Below are positions 41,177 through 53,166 of a DNA stretch of 55,514 nt, piece by piece. The notes below the pieces were generated by a model. That model did no database searches. It saw only the letters and a list, made by a program, of their open reading frames with translations, and was not told where the DNA came from. How positions within the stretch are numbered: position 1 is the stretch's first letter; the number at the start of each line of letters is the position of its first letter. The position numbers were made by a program, and so were the translations under genes. Source of the stretch: Deltaproteobacteria bacterium (GTDB lineage: Bacteria > Desulfobacterota > WTBG01 > CAIYCZ01 > CAIRTM01); NCBI GenBank assembly GCA_016875025.1, contig VGSH01000004.1, positions 1 through 55,514 on the forward strand. The letters run 5' to 3'.

Positions 41177-41315
41177 CTGCCCCTTTTGTTTTTTCTCACG
41201 CTTCTCCGCGCCTCTGCGCGAGGCATCATTCTGCATTGCAACAATTATTGTCTCCCGCTGAGGCGCAAAGGCGCAGCGTGACATAGTTTGCTGTCACCGA
41301 TTGCCCTTCATAAAA

Positions 41316-41406
41316 TCGCTATCGGGATCGCTATCGAAATCGATCTTTTTGAAAAAGACGCAGGGGAGTGCCCGCGAAGAACGTCCGCCAATAACCCCTC
41401 ATGACC
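41316..41406. repeat. ~85-bp direct repeat, copy 2 (right of vapBC)
   Basis: Matches copy 1 at 40361-40444: ATCGGGATCG, ATCGATCTTTTTGAAAAAGACG, GGGGAGTGCCCGCGAAGA, ACCCCTCATG. A palindromic block with GAGGCGCAAAGGCGCAGCG lies just before it (about 41210-41280). Confidence 0.8.
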
Positions 41407-41431
41407 GGGACGGGGTGCGACACCGTGGAAG

Positions 41432-42172
41432 CTAATACATGCCCATCAGATTCTCGGCATCAGCGGCGCAGGCCCCGTCGGGGTAGTTCCTGAGGAGCAG
41501 CTGCAGGATGCGTTTACCCTTTTCGGTCTGGCCGTCATAGAGGCAGGCTTTTGCCATGGCAAGCAGCACGCGGTCGCGCTCGATGGCGTTGGGATACTGC
41601 AAAAGCAGCTTGTCAAAACGCGCATACGCGGCGAGGTAGTTATTTTTCTTCAGATAGAAGCTGCCCACAAAGAATTCGTATTCGGCGATATGCTTTTTGG
41701 CCTCAGCGATCTTGCACAGCGCCTTGGCCGCATACGGGCTGTTGGGGAAAACCTCCACCAGCATCTCCAGCTGCGCGACCGCGGCATACGCCGGTGTCTG
41801 ATCGCGGTCATAATCCAGAATCTGGTTAAACTGGCACATGCCCGCCATGAACATGGCGTAGTCAACCTGGGCATGGCTCGGGTGAAGGCGCCGGAAATTG
41901 TCGAACTGATACTGGGCCTCGATGTAGTTTTTCTCCAGATAGTGGCACTCCCCCATCCTCAGAAGCGCCAGGCCCGCATACGGGCTGAGCGGAAACTTAT
42001 CGCGCAGATCCTCGAAGTTCTTCACCGCTTCATCGTAAAATTTTTTCTCCATCTGGGCCATGCCCTGATTGTAATAGTCCTCATCGCGCTGGGGAACGCT
42101 CGGCGGCGGAGTCGAAGCGCAGGCCGATGCCAGAAAGACGCACACCAGAAGAAGGCCGATTGTTTTTTTCAT
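41432..42172 (-). CDS. bamD: Outer-membrane assembly lipoprotein BamD
   Basis: A 246-residue lipoprotein. The signal is MKKTIGLLLVCVFLASAC with Cys 18 as the lipidation site. TPR-like repeats follow: YYNQGMAQMEKKFYDEAVKNFEDLRDKFPLSPYAGLALLRMGECHYLEKNYIEA, then the BamD-typical DYDRDQTPAYAAVAQLEMLVEVFPNSPYAAKA. BamD bridges BamA and the rest of the beta-barrel machine at the inner face of the outer membrane. The ATG at 42172 has AAGGA upstream and gives the correct signal peptide. glmU is divergent. Confidence 0.92.
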   Translation of the reverse strand: MKKTIGLLLVCVFLASACASTPPPSVPQRDEDYYNQGMAQMEKKFYDEAVKNFEDLRDKFPLSPYAGLALLRMGECHYLEKNYIEAQYQFDNFRRLHPSHAQVDYAMFMAGMCQFNQILDYDRDQTPAYAAVAQLEMLVEVFPNSPYAAKALCKIAEAKKHIAEYEFFVGSFYLKKNNYLAAYARFDKLLLQYPNAIERDRVLLAMAKACLYDGQTEKGKRILQLLLRNYPDGACAADAENLMGMY

Positions 42173-42268
42173 AAATATGATATATCCTTTCGCCGTGCCC
42201 CGCAGGTATTCTGTATTGTATGCCACGGTTGGCCTGTATTTGTCAAGGAAGCAGAAAGGCGCTTGAGC

Positions 42269-43294
42269 ATGAAAAAAACGGTGTGTATAGTTCTGGCCGC
42301 GGGTATGGGAACGCGCATGAAATCATCCCTTGCCAAGGTACTGCACCCGATAGCAGGACGGCCCATGATCCATTACCCGCTGCACACAGCCCGCGCGATC
42401 GGGTGCGACCGCATGCTTGTGGTGGTCGGCCATCAGCGCGCCGATGTGGAGCGGGCTGTGGCCGCAGCCGATGTCGGTTTTGTGGTACAGGCGCAGCAGC
42501 TCGGCTCAGGCCATGCGGTGGCCGTATGCGAAGAGGCGCTGGCCGGCTTTGACGGCGACGTTTTGATTTTGTGCGGAGATGTTCCCTTTATTACGCCCGC
42601 AACGATTGAGCACCTGATCAGCGAGCATACCCGGGCCGAAGCTGCCGTGAGCGTACTCAGCGTGCACCTTGACAATCCGCACGGATACGGACGCATCGTG
42701 CGCGGCTCACAGGGCGAGCTGCACGCCATTGTCGAACATCGGGACGCGACCGCCCCGCAGCTGCTGATCAATGAAATCAACACCGGCATTTACTGCTGCA
42801 ATGCGTCCTTTCTGTTCAGCGCGCTCAAGCAGGTCAACACCGACAACAACCAGGGGGAATACTACCTGCCCGATATCATCGCGATCGGCCGCGCCGCCGG
42901 GCTGAACGTGCAGGCAATCGTAACCGGGGACTGGCAGGAGGTTGAAGGCATCAATGACCGCGCCGGGCTTGCGCGCGCCGAAGAGCGCATGCAGGCCATC
43001 ATACACAGGCGCCACATGCTCGCCGGCGTCAGCATACTGCAGCCATCATCCACCTGTATAGACGACCGGGTCATGATCGGCATGGACGTGACGCTCGAGC
43101 CGGGCGCGGTTCTGTGCGGGGAAACCTCCATCGGCAGCGGCTGCACGATCGGCGCCGGCTGCGTACTGAGCAACGCAACCCTTGGAAACAAGGTGCACAT
43201 AGGGCCGGGCTGTGTTATAGAGGATGCCGACATTGCGAGCGGCACCCGCATCAGCGCGTGCAGCCATGTGCACGCCGGCATATCGGCATCATAA
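42269..43294 (+). CDS. glmU: GlmU-like UDP-GlcNAc pyrophosphorylase with shortened C-terminal domain
   Basis: A 341-residue protein; full bifunctional GlmU has about 455. The N-terminal uridylyltransferase is complete: VLAAGMGTRMKSSLAKVLHPIAGRPM, QAQQLGSGHAVAV, LILCGDVPFI, NEINTGIYCCNASFLFSAL, NDNNQGEYYLPDI-type region. The left-handed beta-helix has only a few hexapeptide turns (about 265-341, VMIGMDVTLEPGAVLCGETSIGSGC) and ends before the acetyltransferase active site. It should make UDP-GlcNAc but not acetylate GlcN-1-P, so another acetyltransferase would be needed. The stop is clean, without a frameshift remnant after it. The ATG at 42269 matches the family start. Confidence 0.88.
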   Translation: MKKTVCIVLAAGMGTRMKSSLAKVLHPIAGRPMIHYPLHTARAIGCDRMLVVVGHQRADVERAVAAADVGFVVQAQQLGSGHAVAVCEEALAGFDGDVLILCGDVPFITPATIEHLISEHTRAEAAVSVLSVHLDNPHGYGRIVRGSQGELHAIVEHRDATAPQLLINEINTGIYCCNASFLFSALKQVNTDNNQGEYYLPDIIAIGRAAGLNVQAIVTGDWQEVEGINDRAGLARAEERMQAIIHRRHMLAGVSILQPSSTCIDDRVMIGMDVTLEPGAVLCGETSIGSGCTIGAGCVLSNATLGNKVHIGPGCVIEDADIASGTRISACSHVHAGISAS

Positions 43295-43379
43295 TCCGGA
43301 CCACTGTTCCCCGTTTCCCTGAAAGCCGCCCGCCGGCACGTGCGGATTCGGCGCCAGCAACCAGAGAAAGCACACCGGC

Positions 43380-45674
<2,295 letters not shown>

Positions 45675-45896
45675 CAGCCCAGCGCAGGGAAAGGTAGTGC
45701 GCAGTGGCCGCGGGTCTACAGGCGCCAGCATAATTCAGGGCCGGCACAGTTGCCATTGCGTGCTCATCCATCCAGCCCCTCCAGGCGTATACACCCGAGG
45801 TATGTGTCGCTGCTCCGGCGTCAGGCAGGAATGCGGGCCCCTCCGCTGAAAATGGATGGCATGTTAAACGATTGCAGCGGTAAACGCCTTAATTTA
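45675..45896. other. Intergenic, nothing recognised
   Basis: About 220 bp after the ABC exporter gene. No gene, terminator or known repeat could be supported; the tRNA promoter follows. Confidence 0.3.
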
Positions 45897-45925
45897 TTGA
45901 CATTTTTTTAAAAAACCAGTATGTA
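45897..45925 (+). promoter_or_regulatory. Promoter of tRNA-Leu and probably tig
   Basis: TTGACA (45897-45902) and TATGTA (45920-45925) are 17 bp apart in a T/A-rich stretch. The tRNA begins 50 bp further on. The same -10 hexamer TATGTA at 17 bp from TTGACT occurs at 27428-27456. Confidence 0.6.
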
Positions 45926-45974
45926 TTACGGTCTGCCTGCGCCTTGTGCCATGCGGGATTTTTTATATTAATCC

Positions 45975-46055
45975 GCGAGAGTGGTGGAACTGGTATACAC
46001 GTACGGCTTAGGACCGTATGCCTTCGGCATGGGGGTTCAAGTCCCCCCTCTCGCA
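45975..46055 (+). tRNA. tRNA-Leu, anticodon TAG
   Basis: An 81-nt class II tRNA. The acceptor stem GCGAGAG pairs with CTCTCGC, discriminator A. The anticodon stem TACGG/CCGTA holds the loop CTTAGGA, anticodon TAG (reads CUN). The long variable arm TGCC-TTC-GGCA and the T arm GGGGG-TTCAAGT-CCCCC are complete. The CCA end is not encoded. It stands 26 bp before tig and may be cut from a common transcript. Confidence 0.96.
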
Positions 46056-46081
46056 TTTTCAGGAAAATGAGGAATTAATCG

Positions 46082-47350
46082 ATGAAAACAGAGGTTGCAA
46101 CCGTTTCCGAAGTTGAACGCCGCGTCACCGTCGAACTTGACGCCGCCCTGGTTGACGGCACCATCGACCGGGCCTACAAAAAGCTGAGCAAAAAAGTCCG
46201 CCTGCCCGGATTCCGCCCCGGCAAAGCGCCGCTGAGCATTCTGCAGAAGCATTTCAAGGCCCAGATCGAAGAAGAGGTCATCAGCGAACTGGTGCAGCAA
46301 ACCTTTCCCGAGGCCATGGAGCAGCAGAACATCAAGCCGGTGTCCATGCCCAAAGTTGAAAACGGCGTGCTTGAAAAAGGCAAAGAGTTCTCCTATACGG
46401 TTGCCGTTGAAATCAAACCGGCAATCGACGTGCAGGGCTATACGGGCCTGAAAATCGAGCGCATCAGCCCGGTTGCAACCGATGATGACGTGGCCGAGGA
46501 GCTTGAGCGCTACCGCACGAGCTATGCGGAAATGCGCGAGATCACCGGGCGCGCGGCCCGCATGGATGATAACGTAACGTTCGACATGGAAGGCTTCATC
46601 GGAGACGAGCCGTATCTGGGCGGCAAAAAAACCGATTATTTTCTGGAACTGGGCCGCAACATGCTCCTGCCCGGCTTTGATGAGCAGATCGTCGGCCTGA
46701 ATCCCGGTGAAACGAAAAAATTCGACCTTGCGATCGCATCCGACTACGCAGACACGCAGGTTGCCGGCACAACCATCGCCTTCACGGTCGACCTGAAAAC
46801 CATCAAGGAAAAAATCAAGCCCGAGCTCAATGATGACTTCGCCCGGGAGGTGGGCGACTATCAGAGCCTGGACGCACTCAAAGACACGGTGCGCTCTGCG
46901 ATTGCCGATCGCAAGAAAAAACATTCCGAGAACAACGTGCGCGAGCAGATTTTTGCTGCCCTGATCGAGAAAAACCCCTTCACGGTTCCGCAGGGCATGG
47001 TTGAGATGCAGGCGCAGAACATGCTGCGCGACGTACAGCGCATGTTCCAGCAGCAGGGGCTCGATATCAATGCGCTGGGCCAGAGTCCGGAGCAGCTCCT
47101 CGAGCACTACCGGACATCGGCCGAGCGCCAGGTGCGCTCAGCCCTGCTGCTTGATGCCCTGGCGGAAAAGGAAGGTCTCAAGGCCGAAGACGATGACTAT
47201 GAAAAACAGTATGCCGAACTTGCCGTCATGTACAATGAAACGGTTGAAACGCTTAAAACAAAAATCAGCAAAGACCGGATCGAGCCGCAGGTCATGGAGC
47301 GTAAAGTCATTGATTTTATCCTGAGCGCGGCTGAAATCACCGACAAATAG
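46082..47350 (+). CDS. tig: Trigger factor
   Basis: A 422-residue ribosome-associated chaperone. The ribosome-binding loop GFRPGKAPL is near residue 44. The FKBP-type prolyl isomerase domain follows (about 155-240, [23 protein letters not shown]...[16 protein letters not shown]), then the long helical arms. It binds nascent chains at the exit tunnel. It heads tig-clpP-clpX-lon, the common order in which folding and proteolysis genes stand together. Confidence 0.97.
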   Translation: MKTEVATVSEVERRVTVELDAALVDGTIDRAYKKLSKKVRLPGFRPGKAPLSILQKHFKAQIEEEVISELVQQTFPEAMEQQNIKPVSMPKVENGVLEKGKEFSYTVAVEIKPAIDVQGYTGLKIERISPVATDDDVAEELERYRTSYAEMREITGRAARMDDNVTFDMEGFIGDEPYLGGKKTDYFLELGRNMLLPGFDEQIVGLNPGETKKFDLAIASDYADTQVAGTTIAFTVDLKTIKEKIKPELNDDFAREVGDYQSLDALKDTVRSAIADRKKKHSENNVREQIFAALIEKNPFTVPQGMVEMQAQNMLRDVQRMFQQQGLDINALGQSPEQLLEHYRTSAERQVRSALLLDALAEKEGLKAEDDDYEKQYAELAVMYNETVETLKTKISKDRIEPQVMERKVIDFILSAAEITDK

Positions 47351-47361
47351 AGACTGAGGAG

Positions 47362-48006
47362 ATGCGCGTGAAAAACAGCGAACAAGAAAATTTTCCGGCT
47401 CCGTCCATGCAGCTTGTGCCCATGGTGGTCGAGCAGTCAAACCGCGGCGAGCGGGCCTACGATATCTATTCGCGCCTGCTCAAAGACCGCATTATTTTTC
47501 TGGGCGGCGCCATTGACGACCATGTCGCCAGCATCGTCATCGCCCAGATGCTGTTCCTGGAGTCCGAGGACCCGGAAAAGGACATCTTCATGTACATTAA
47601 TTCCCCCGGCGGGCACGTCACCGCCGGCATGGCTATTTACGACACCATGCAGTTCATCAAAAGCCCGGTTGCAACCCTGTGCTTCGGCCAGGCCGCAAGC
47701 ATGGGCGCCGTGCTGCTTGCAGCCGGGTCGCCGGGCAAACGCAGCGCTCTTCCCCACAGCCGTATTCTGCTGCACCAGCCCATGGGCGGCTTTCAGGGTC
47801 AGGCGACCGATATCGGCATCCACGCCCGCGAAATCATCCGGATGCGCGAGGATCTGGAGAATATCTTCGTGCAGCATACCGGCCAGCCGCTTGAGCGTAT
47901 CCACGCCGACTGCGAACGGGATTTCTTCATGAGTGCTGAACAGTCCGTGGAATATGGTATAATTGATAAGGTGATCACTTCGCGCGAAACGCTGCAACCG
48001 AATTGA
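47362..48006 (+). CDS. clpP: ATP-dependent Clp protease proteolytic subunit
   Basis: A 214-residue serine peptidase that forms 14-mers closed by ClpX. Catalytic residues are visible: Ser in [15 protein letters not shown], His in [14 protein letters not shown], Asp in [15 protein letters not shown]. It opens with a short tail, then [32 protein letters not shown]. The ATG at 47362 sits directly against the GAGGAG ribosome binding site; the GTG at 47368, six bases after it, may be the true start. 11 bp after tig. Confidence 0.97.
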   Translation: MRVKNSEQENFPAPSMQLVPMVVEQSNRGERAYDIYSRLLKDRIIFLGGAIDDHVASIVIAQMLFLESEDPEKDIFMYINSPGGHVTAGMAIYDTMQFIKSPVATLCFGQAASMGAVLLAAGSPGKRSALPHSRILLHQPMGGFQGQATDIGIHAREIIRMREDLENIFVQHTGQPLERIHADCERDFFMSAEQSVEYGIIDKVITSRETLQPN

Positions 48007-48135
48007 TCTACAGCCGTAATTCTTGCATAACCGGCCAAAAAAACAATTGAGCCGCCGGCAGCATCAGCCGAATAGTTAAAGGCGGCACGCATTGATGCAG
48101 CCGTTGACCAACAGGAATCAAATGTAGAGGGTAGT

Positions 48136-49392
48136 ATGGTCACAAAACGCGGAACCGGGAAAAACAGCCATCTTTTCTGCTCATTTTGCGGAAAAAGCCA
48201 GGATGAAGTCAAAAAGCTCGTTGCCGGGCCGTCAGTGTACATCTGCGATGAATGCATCGAGCTGTGCAATGACATTATTGCCGAAGAGCAGCAGCGCGAA
48301 GCGCTTTCGCTGAAGCAGACCACTGTTCCCAAACCGCATGAAATCAAAAAATTCCTTGATCAATACGTCGTCGGGCAGGACAAAGCCAAAAAAGTCCTCT
48401 CGGTCGCGGTCTATAATCATTACCGCCGGGTGGACTACCGCCGGGGCAAAGATGATGTCGAACTGCAGAAAAGCAACATCCTGCTGATCGGCCCGACCGG
48501 CACCGGCAAGACCCTGCTGGCCCAGACCCTTGCGCGCATCCTGCATGTGCCGTTCACCATTGCGGACGCCACCTCGCTGACCGAGGCAGGCTATGTCGGC
48601 GAAGACGTGGAAAACATCATTTTGAGCCTGCTGCAGGCAGCCGACTACAATATCGAGCGCGCCGCGCGCGGCATCGTCTACATCGATGAAATCGACAAGA
48701 TCACCCGCAAGTCCGATACGCCCTCGATCACCCGGGATGTATCCGGTGAAGGCGTACAGCAGGCCCTGCTGAAGATCATCGAGGGCACCGTGGCCAATGT
48801 GCCGCCCAAGGGTGGGCGCAAGCACCCGCAGCAGGACTTCCTGCAGGTCGACACGTCCAATATCCTGTTCATCTGCGGCGGGGCCTTTAACGGCCTTGAA
48901 AACGTCATCCGGCAGCGCACTGATAAAAAAACCATCGGTTTCGGTGCGGACGTCAAGCATGGCGCCAGCCGCGACGCTGCTGCCATCCTGAAAGACGTGC
49001 AGCCTGAAGACCTGATAAAATACGGGCTCATCCCCGAATTCGTCGGCCGCCTGCCCGTCGTGGCCACGCTTGAAGACCTTGACCGCGCCGCGCTTATCGA
49101 AATCCTGACCGCGCCCAAAAACGCGCTTACCAAACAGTATGAAAAACTCTTCGAATTTGAAAGCGTCAAGCTGCGCTTCAGCGATGAGGTGCTCGGCGTA
49201 ATCGCCGACATGGCCATTAAACGCAAGTCGGGTGCGCGCGGGTTGCGGGCCATACTCGAAGACATCATGCTCGAAATCATGTATGATCTGCCGACCCGGC
49301 CGGACGTCGAGGAGTGCGTTATCAGCGAGGAAGTAATCACCAGGAAAGCCCCGCCGATCATGGTCTACAGCTCAAAAAAGGAAACGGCCTAG
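48136..49392 (+). CDS. clpX: Clp protease ATP-binding subunit ClpX
   Basis: A 418-residue AAA+ unfoldase. The N-terminal zinc domain has [15 protein letters not shown]...CDEC. Walker A is GPTGTGKT near 120, Walker [11 protein letters not shown], and the ClpP-binding IGF-type loop appears as TIGFGAD. The pore loop GYVGEDVE is present. It starts 129 bp after clpP; AGAGGG precedes the ATG. It delivers tagged substrates to ClpP. Confidence 0.97.
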   Translation: MVTKRGTGKNSHLFCSFCGKSQDEVKKLVAGPSVYICDECIELCNDIIAEEQQREALSLKQTTVPKPHEIKKFLDQYVVGQDKAKKVLSVAVYNHYRRVDYRRGKDDVELQKSNILLIGPTGTGKTLLAQTLARILHVPFTIADATSLTEAGYVGEDVENIILSLLQAADYNIERAARGIVYIDEIDKITRKSDTPSITRDVSGEGVQQALLKIIEGTVANVPPKGGRKHPQQDFLQVDTSNILFICGGAFNGLENVIRQRTDKKTIGFGADVKHGASRDAAAILKDVQPEDLIKYGLIPEFVGRLPVVATLEDLDRAALIEILTAPKNALTKQYEKLFEFESVKLRFSDEVLGVIADMAIKRKSGARGLRAILEDIMLEIMYDLPTRPDVEECVISEEVITRKAPPIMVYSSKKETA

Positions 49393-49513
49393 CCCCCTGC
49401 GGGCAGACTTCTCCGTGCAACGGCCGGTTTTCCAGAATGTACAGCCCGCACCCCGCGCGGGCCTGGACTGACGCTCCATACCCACGCATGATAGAACAAA
49501 GGATATCCCCGGC

Positions 49514-51928
49514 ATGCCCATAGCTCCAAAATTTCCCGTCACCTGCATGATGATGCCCCTGCGCGACATCGTGATATTTCCCCATATGGTTGTGCCGCTG
49601 TTTGTCGGCCGCCAGAAATCGATCCGCTCGGTTGAAAAAGCCCTTGAAAACAGCCGGCAGCTTTTCCTCTGCACACAGCGTGACGCCACCATCGATCAGC
49701 CCTCCGAGCAGACGCTCTACGGGATCGGCACGCTTGCCGCGATCCTGCAGACGCTCAAGCTGCCCGACGGCAGCATCAAGGTCCTGGTTGAAGGCCGCAT
49801 GCGCTGCCGGCTTCAGGAATGCCTGCCCGAAGATGAATACTTCTCTGCAACGGTTGACGCGGTGCGCGAAACCGCAGCGCATATGCAGGAGATCAAAGCC
49901 CTGATGCACCTTATCATTGACGGCTTTGACGGCTACATGAAGCTCAACAAGCGGCTTTCAAAAGAGATCCTGAGCACGGCCGTTGCAATCGAAGACCCCT
50001 CCAAGCTTGCCGACGTGCTCGCGCCGCAGCTGCAGCTCACCCTTGAGCAGAAACAGTCCCTGCTCGAAACCCTTGATGTGCGCGAGCGCCTTGAGCGCGT
50101 CTACGGGGTCATGGAAGCTGAAATGGAAATTCTGCGCACGGAACAGAAGATCAAGAGCCGTGTCAAAAAGCAGATGGAAAAAACGCAGAAAGACTATTAC
50201 CTGAATGAGCAGATGCGCGCCATTCAGAAGGAAATGGGCGACAAGGACGACCGCCTGGGCGAGATCAGCGAGCTGGAGGAGCTGGCCAAAACCAAACAGC
50301 TCTCAGAAGAGGCGCGCGCGAAGGTTGAGAAAGAAATAAAGAAGCTCAAGGCCATGCCGCCCATGTCGGCCGAGGTCAGCGTGGTCCGAAACTATATCGA
50401 CTGGATCCTGGCCATGCCCTGGGGCGAAAAATCGGAGGTGCACATCAACCTCGATGAGGCCGCCCGGATTCTGGACGAAGACCACTACGGGATCAAGGAC
50501 CCCAAGGAACGCATCATTGAATACCTGGCCGTGCAGAGCCTGGTTGAAAAAATCAAGGGCCCCATTCTGTGCTTTGTCGGGCCGCCCGGCGTGGGCAAGA
50601 CATCGCTGGCAAAATCAATCGCGCGCGCCACGGGGCGCACGTTTGTGCGGTTGAGCCTGGGCGGGGTTCGCGACGAGGCTGAAATCAGGGGCCACCGCCG
50701 CACCTATATCGGCGCGCTGCCGGGCAAGATCCTGCAGTGCATCAAGAAAGCCGGCAAGGACAATCCCGTCTTTCTGCTTGATGAAGTCGACAAAATGAGC
50801 ATGGATTTTCGCGGCGACCCCTCGGCCGCGCTGCTCGAAGTGCTCGACCCCGAGCAGAACAACACGTTCAACGATCACTATATCGATATTGACTACGACC
50901 TGTCGCAGGTTATGTTCATCACCACCGCCAACACCCTGCAGGGCATCCCCCCGGCACTGCAGGACCGCATGGAAATCATCCGCATCCCGGGCTACATGGA
51001 AAGCGAAAAGCTGGCCATCGCCGTGAACTACCTGTACAAAAAGCAGATCGAGGCCAACGGGCTCAGCCCGGAAAACCTGGCATTCGCCGATGGCGGCATC
51101 CTGCACATCATCCGCCATTTCACACGCGAGGCCGGTGTGCGCAACCTGGAGCGCGAGATGGCCTCAATCTGCCGCAAGGTGGCAACCGAGGTGGTGCGCA
51201 ACAAAAAAGCGGCCACCGTCACCGTCGATGCGGCCCAGGTGGACGCCTACCTGGGCATTGCCCGGTTCCGCCACGGCGTGGCTGAGGAAAAAGATAAAAT
51301 CGGCATCACCACCGGCCTTGCCTGGACCGAGGCGGGCGGCGAACTGCTGATGATCGAGGTCGCCACCATGCCGGGCAAGGGCGAGCTCATTATTACGGGC
51401 AAGCTGGGCGACGTCATGACCGAGTCGGCCCGGGCCGCGATGAGCTACGTGCGCTCGCGCGCCGAGCTGCTGGGACTGGCAAAGGATTTTTACCAGAAAA
51501 TCGACCTGCACATCCATGTGCCCGAGGGCGCAACTCCCAAGGACGGCCCTTCGGCCGGCATCGCCATCACCACCTCGATCGTATCGGCCCTGACCCGCAT
51601 TCCCGTGCGCAGGGACGTGGCCATGACCGGCGAGATCACCCTGCGCGGGCGCGTGCTTCCGATCGGGGGCCTGAAGGAAAAAATTTTCGCGGCCCACCGC
51701 GGGCTGATCACGACCGTGCTTATCCCGAAGGATAATGAAAAAGACCTGAAAGACATCCCGGAGAAAATACTCAACACTATCGCGGTTGTCACGGTGGAGC
51801 ATCTCGATGAAGTCCTGAAGCTGGCCCTGCTGCCCTCGCATCCCGAGAATTTCCTCACGAAAGAACCCGGCGTGGAAGCGTTCTACCGGCCCGAAGAGAG
51901 CCCTTCGCCGCAGCCCCTGGCGCAGTGA
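49514..51928 (+). CDS. lon: ATP-dependent protease Lon
   Basis: An 804-residue LonA protease. The N-terminal substrate-binding domain opens [20 protein letters not shown]. The coiled region holds [16 protein letters not shown]. The AAA+ domain has Walker [10 protein letters not shown] and Walker [11 protein letters not shown]. The C-terminal protease domain has the catalytic Ser in [10 protein letters not shown] and Lys in [12 protein letters not shown]. Length is normal. It ends the quality-control run; 121 bp separate it from clpX. AAAGGA precedes the ATG at 10 nt. Confidence 0.97.
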   Translation: MPIAPKFPVTCMMMPLRDIVIFPHMVVPLFVGRQKSIRSVEKALENSRQLFLCTQRDATIDQPSEQTLYGIGTLAAILQTLKLPDGSIKVLVEGRMRCRLQECLPEDEYFSATVDAVRETAAHMQEIKALMHLIIDGFDGYMKLNKRLSKEILSTAVAIEDPSKLADVLAPQLQLTLEQKQSLLETLDVRERLERVYGVMEAEMEILRTEQKIKSRVKKQMEKTQKDYYLNEQMRAIQKEMGDKDDRLGEISELEELAKTKQLSEEARAKVEKEIKKLKAMPPMSAEVSVVRNYIDWILAMPWGEKSEVHINLDEAARILDEDHYGIKDPKERIIEYLAVQSLVEKIKGPILCFVGPPGVGKTSLAKSIARATGRTFVRLSLGGVRDEAEIRGHRRTYIGALPGKILQCIKKAGKDNPVFLLDEVDKMSMDFRGDPSAALLEVLDPEQNNTFNDHYIDIDYDLSQVMFITTANTLQGIPPALQDRMEIIRIPGYMESEKLAIAVNYLYKKQIEANGLSPENLAFADGGILHIIRHFTREAGVRNLEREMASICRKVATEVVRNKKAATVTVDAAQVDAYLGIARFRHGVAEEKDKIGITTGLAWTEAGGELLMIEVATMPGKGELIITGKLGDVMTESARAAMSYVRSRAELLGLAKDFYQKIDLHIHVPEGATPKDGPSAGIAITTSIVSALTRIPVRRDVAMTGEITLRGRVLPIGGLKEKIFAAHRGLITTVLIPKDNEKDLKDIPEKILNTIAVVTVEHLDEVLKLALLPSHPENFLTKEPGVEAFYRPEESPSPQPLAQ

Positions 51929-51931
51929 TCA

Positions 51932-51959
51932 GTTTGGAGTTCGGAGTTGGGAGTTCGGA
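51932..51959. repeat. Heptamer array GTTNGGA, 4 units
   Basis: GTTTGGA, GTTCGGA, GTTGGGA, GTTCGGA in phase, starting 3 bp after the lon stop. Confidence 0.8.
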
Positions 51960-51986
51960 GCGTAGGGGCACCTGTGGCTGCCCTGG

Positions 51987-52137
51987 CAGGCTGTTGAAAA
52001 AGTCCTTTTATACAGGCTGTTCAAAAACGCTCGAATGCAAGGCGTGCGAAATCATCAGGAATGAGGCGTACTTTGCCGTACGCCGCAGTGACGAATGATG
52101 AGCACAACGCAGCAGATGGGCGTTTTTCAACAGCCTG
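51987..52137. mobile_element. MITE-like element with CAGGCTGTT ends, copy B
   Basis: Left end CAGGCTGTTGAAAAA at 51987 and a second left end CAGGCTGTTCAAAAA at 52013; right end TTTTTCAACAGCCTG up to 52137. The inside carries the same blocks as copy A in the opposite direction (GAATGAGGCGTAC, CGCAGTGACGAATGATGAGC, CGCAGCAGATGGG). The doubled end suggests an insertion next to or into an older copy. Confidence 0.75.
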
Positions 52138-52259
52138 CTAGAGTTCGGAGTTTGGGGCACGGAGAAACATGCGCCTTCTCAGCATAGCCAGCCGGGCGCC
52201 CCGTGCGTACCACACAATTCACAACCCTGGGGCATTTTTTCAAATAACGCAACCGGATC

Positions 52260-52294
52260 GTCATTTCGAAAGGAGCGGAGCGACTGAGAAATCT
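52260..52294. repeat. Dispersed repeat, inverted copy of AGATTTCTCAGTCGCT element
   Basis: Reads GTCATTTCGAAAGGAGCGGA...GAGAAATCT, the reverse complement of the element at 4890-4924. Confidence 0.6.
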
Positions 52295-52419
52295 GTGTTT
52301 TTGCACCAACACAACAGCAGGATATCTTCCGGAGCCTGCCCTGAGCTCAGCCGAAGGGATCGAGATGACACTGCCTGTAAGGCTATAATAAAAAAAAGAA
52401 AATGCCCTGAACTACAGAC

Positions 52420-52447
52420 TCTGAACTCCGAACTCCCAACTCCGAAC
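52420..52447. repeat. Heptamer array, inverted, 4 units
   Basis: TCTGAAC, TCCGAAC, TCCCAAC, TCCGAAC: the reverse complement of GTTNGGA units. It ends 20 bp before the rdgC promoter. Confidence 0.75.
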
Positions 52448-52468
52448 TAACCACCCCCGGATTTGTGC

Positions 52469-52497
52469 TTGAATTTTTGCCATCGAACAGGTACTAT
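52469..52497 (+). promoter_or_regulatory. Promoter of rdgC
   Basis: TTGAAT (52469-52474) and TACTAT (52492-52497) are 17 bp apart. Its position, after the upstream GTG at 52465, argues for the rdgC start at 52552. Confidence 0.7.
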
Positions 52498-52551
52498 CTT
52501 TTTTTTAACCACACCGGCTTGCTCGGCCGCACAGAAAGCGCGCATCACTTC

Positions 52552-53166
52552 ATGGGACTTTTTTCAGGCTCTGCCAGCTATACCCGCTACCGCGTCACGG
52601 GCGATGTTCCCGCAGCTGTCAAGCCGTTCGCGCTTGAAAAGCTGCAGTGGCACGTGTTTCATGAAATCGATCCCGGCACACTGACCGACAAGTCGACCGG
52701 TTGGGTATCGGCCGAGAACATGTCGCTCACGAAATTCGACGACATGCACTTTGCCAAGGACCCCTACATGGTATTCGCCCTGCGCATTGACACGCGCCGC
52801 ATACCGCCGATCGCCCTGAAAGCCGCGATTTTGCGCGAAGAACTCAAGCACAGGGAGCAGGCCGGCCGCGAGCGTCTCAGCAAAAAAGAAAAAAACGATA
52901 TCCGCGAAGAGCAGCTGCAGCGCCTGCTGAAAAAAGTCCTGCCCCTGCCCGCGGTGTTTGATGTCTGCTGGAACACGACGGCCGGAGAGGTGCTGTTTTT
53001 TTCAACCTCAAAGAAAGCCAATGAGGAATTCGTGGCATTCTTTTACCGCTCTTTCGACCTGAAGCTCAAAGCCCTGACACCGGCGGTGCTTGCCGCCGCC
53101 CTGCGGCCAGAAACCGAAGAAACCCTTGAAAAACAACCCCAGTTTCTGACCATACACCATGGATGA
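52552..53166 (+). CDS. rdgC: RdgC-family recombination-associated protein (short form)
   Basis: A 204-residue protein starting MGLFSGSASYTRYRVTG, typical of the short RdgC type. It contains VSAENMSLTKFDDMHFAKDPYMVFALRIDTRRIP and the basic helix REELKHREQAGRERLSKKEKNDIREEQLQRLLKKVLPLP, which matches the conserved KEK..IKE region of RdgC. RdgC forms a DNA-encircling ring that limits RecA; E. coli RdgC has about 300 residues. The ATG at 52552 is chosen because the promoter lies between it and an earlier in-frame GTG (52465). It overlaps the next gene by 8 bp. Confidence 0.8.
   Translation: MGLFSGSASYTRYRVTGDVPAAVKPFALEKLQWHVFHEIDPGTLTDKSTGWVSAENMSLTKFDDMHFAKDPYMVFALRIDTRRIPPIALKAAILREELKHREQAGRERLSKKEKNDIREEQLQRLLKKVLPLPAVFDVCWNTTAGEVLFFSTSKKANEEFVAFFYRSFDLKLKALTPAVLAAALRPETEETLEKQPQFLTIHHG

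Larger units (their letters stand above)
51929..52468. other. Repeat-rich intergenic region after lon
   Basis: About 540 bp with no gene. It contains a heptamer array (51932-51959), a MITE with doubled left end (51987-52137), a short heptamer fragment (52144-52157), an inverted AGATTTCTCA element (52260-52294) and an inverted heptamer array (52420-52447). Confidence 0.6.

Noticed and set aside
41690-42268. N-terminal extension of GlmU
   Set aside because: It is the antisense of bamD; the GlmU family start is the ATG at 42269.
52465-52551. Upstream GTG start for RdgC
   Set aside because: A good promoter (52469-52497) lies inside the extension, and short RdgC proteins begin MGL-SGS.
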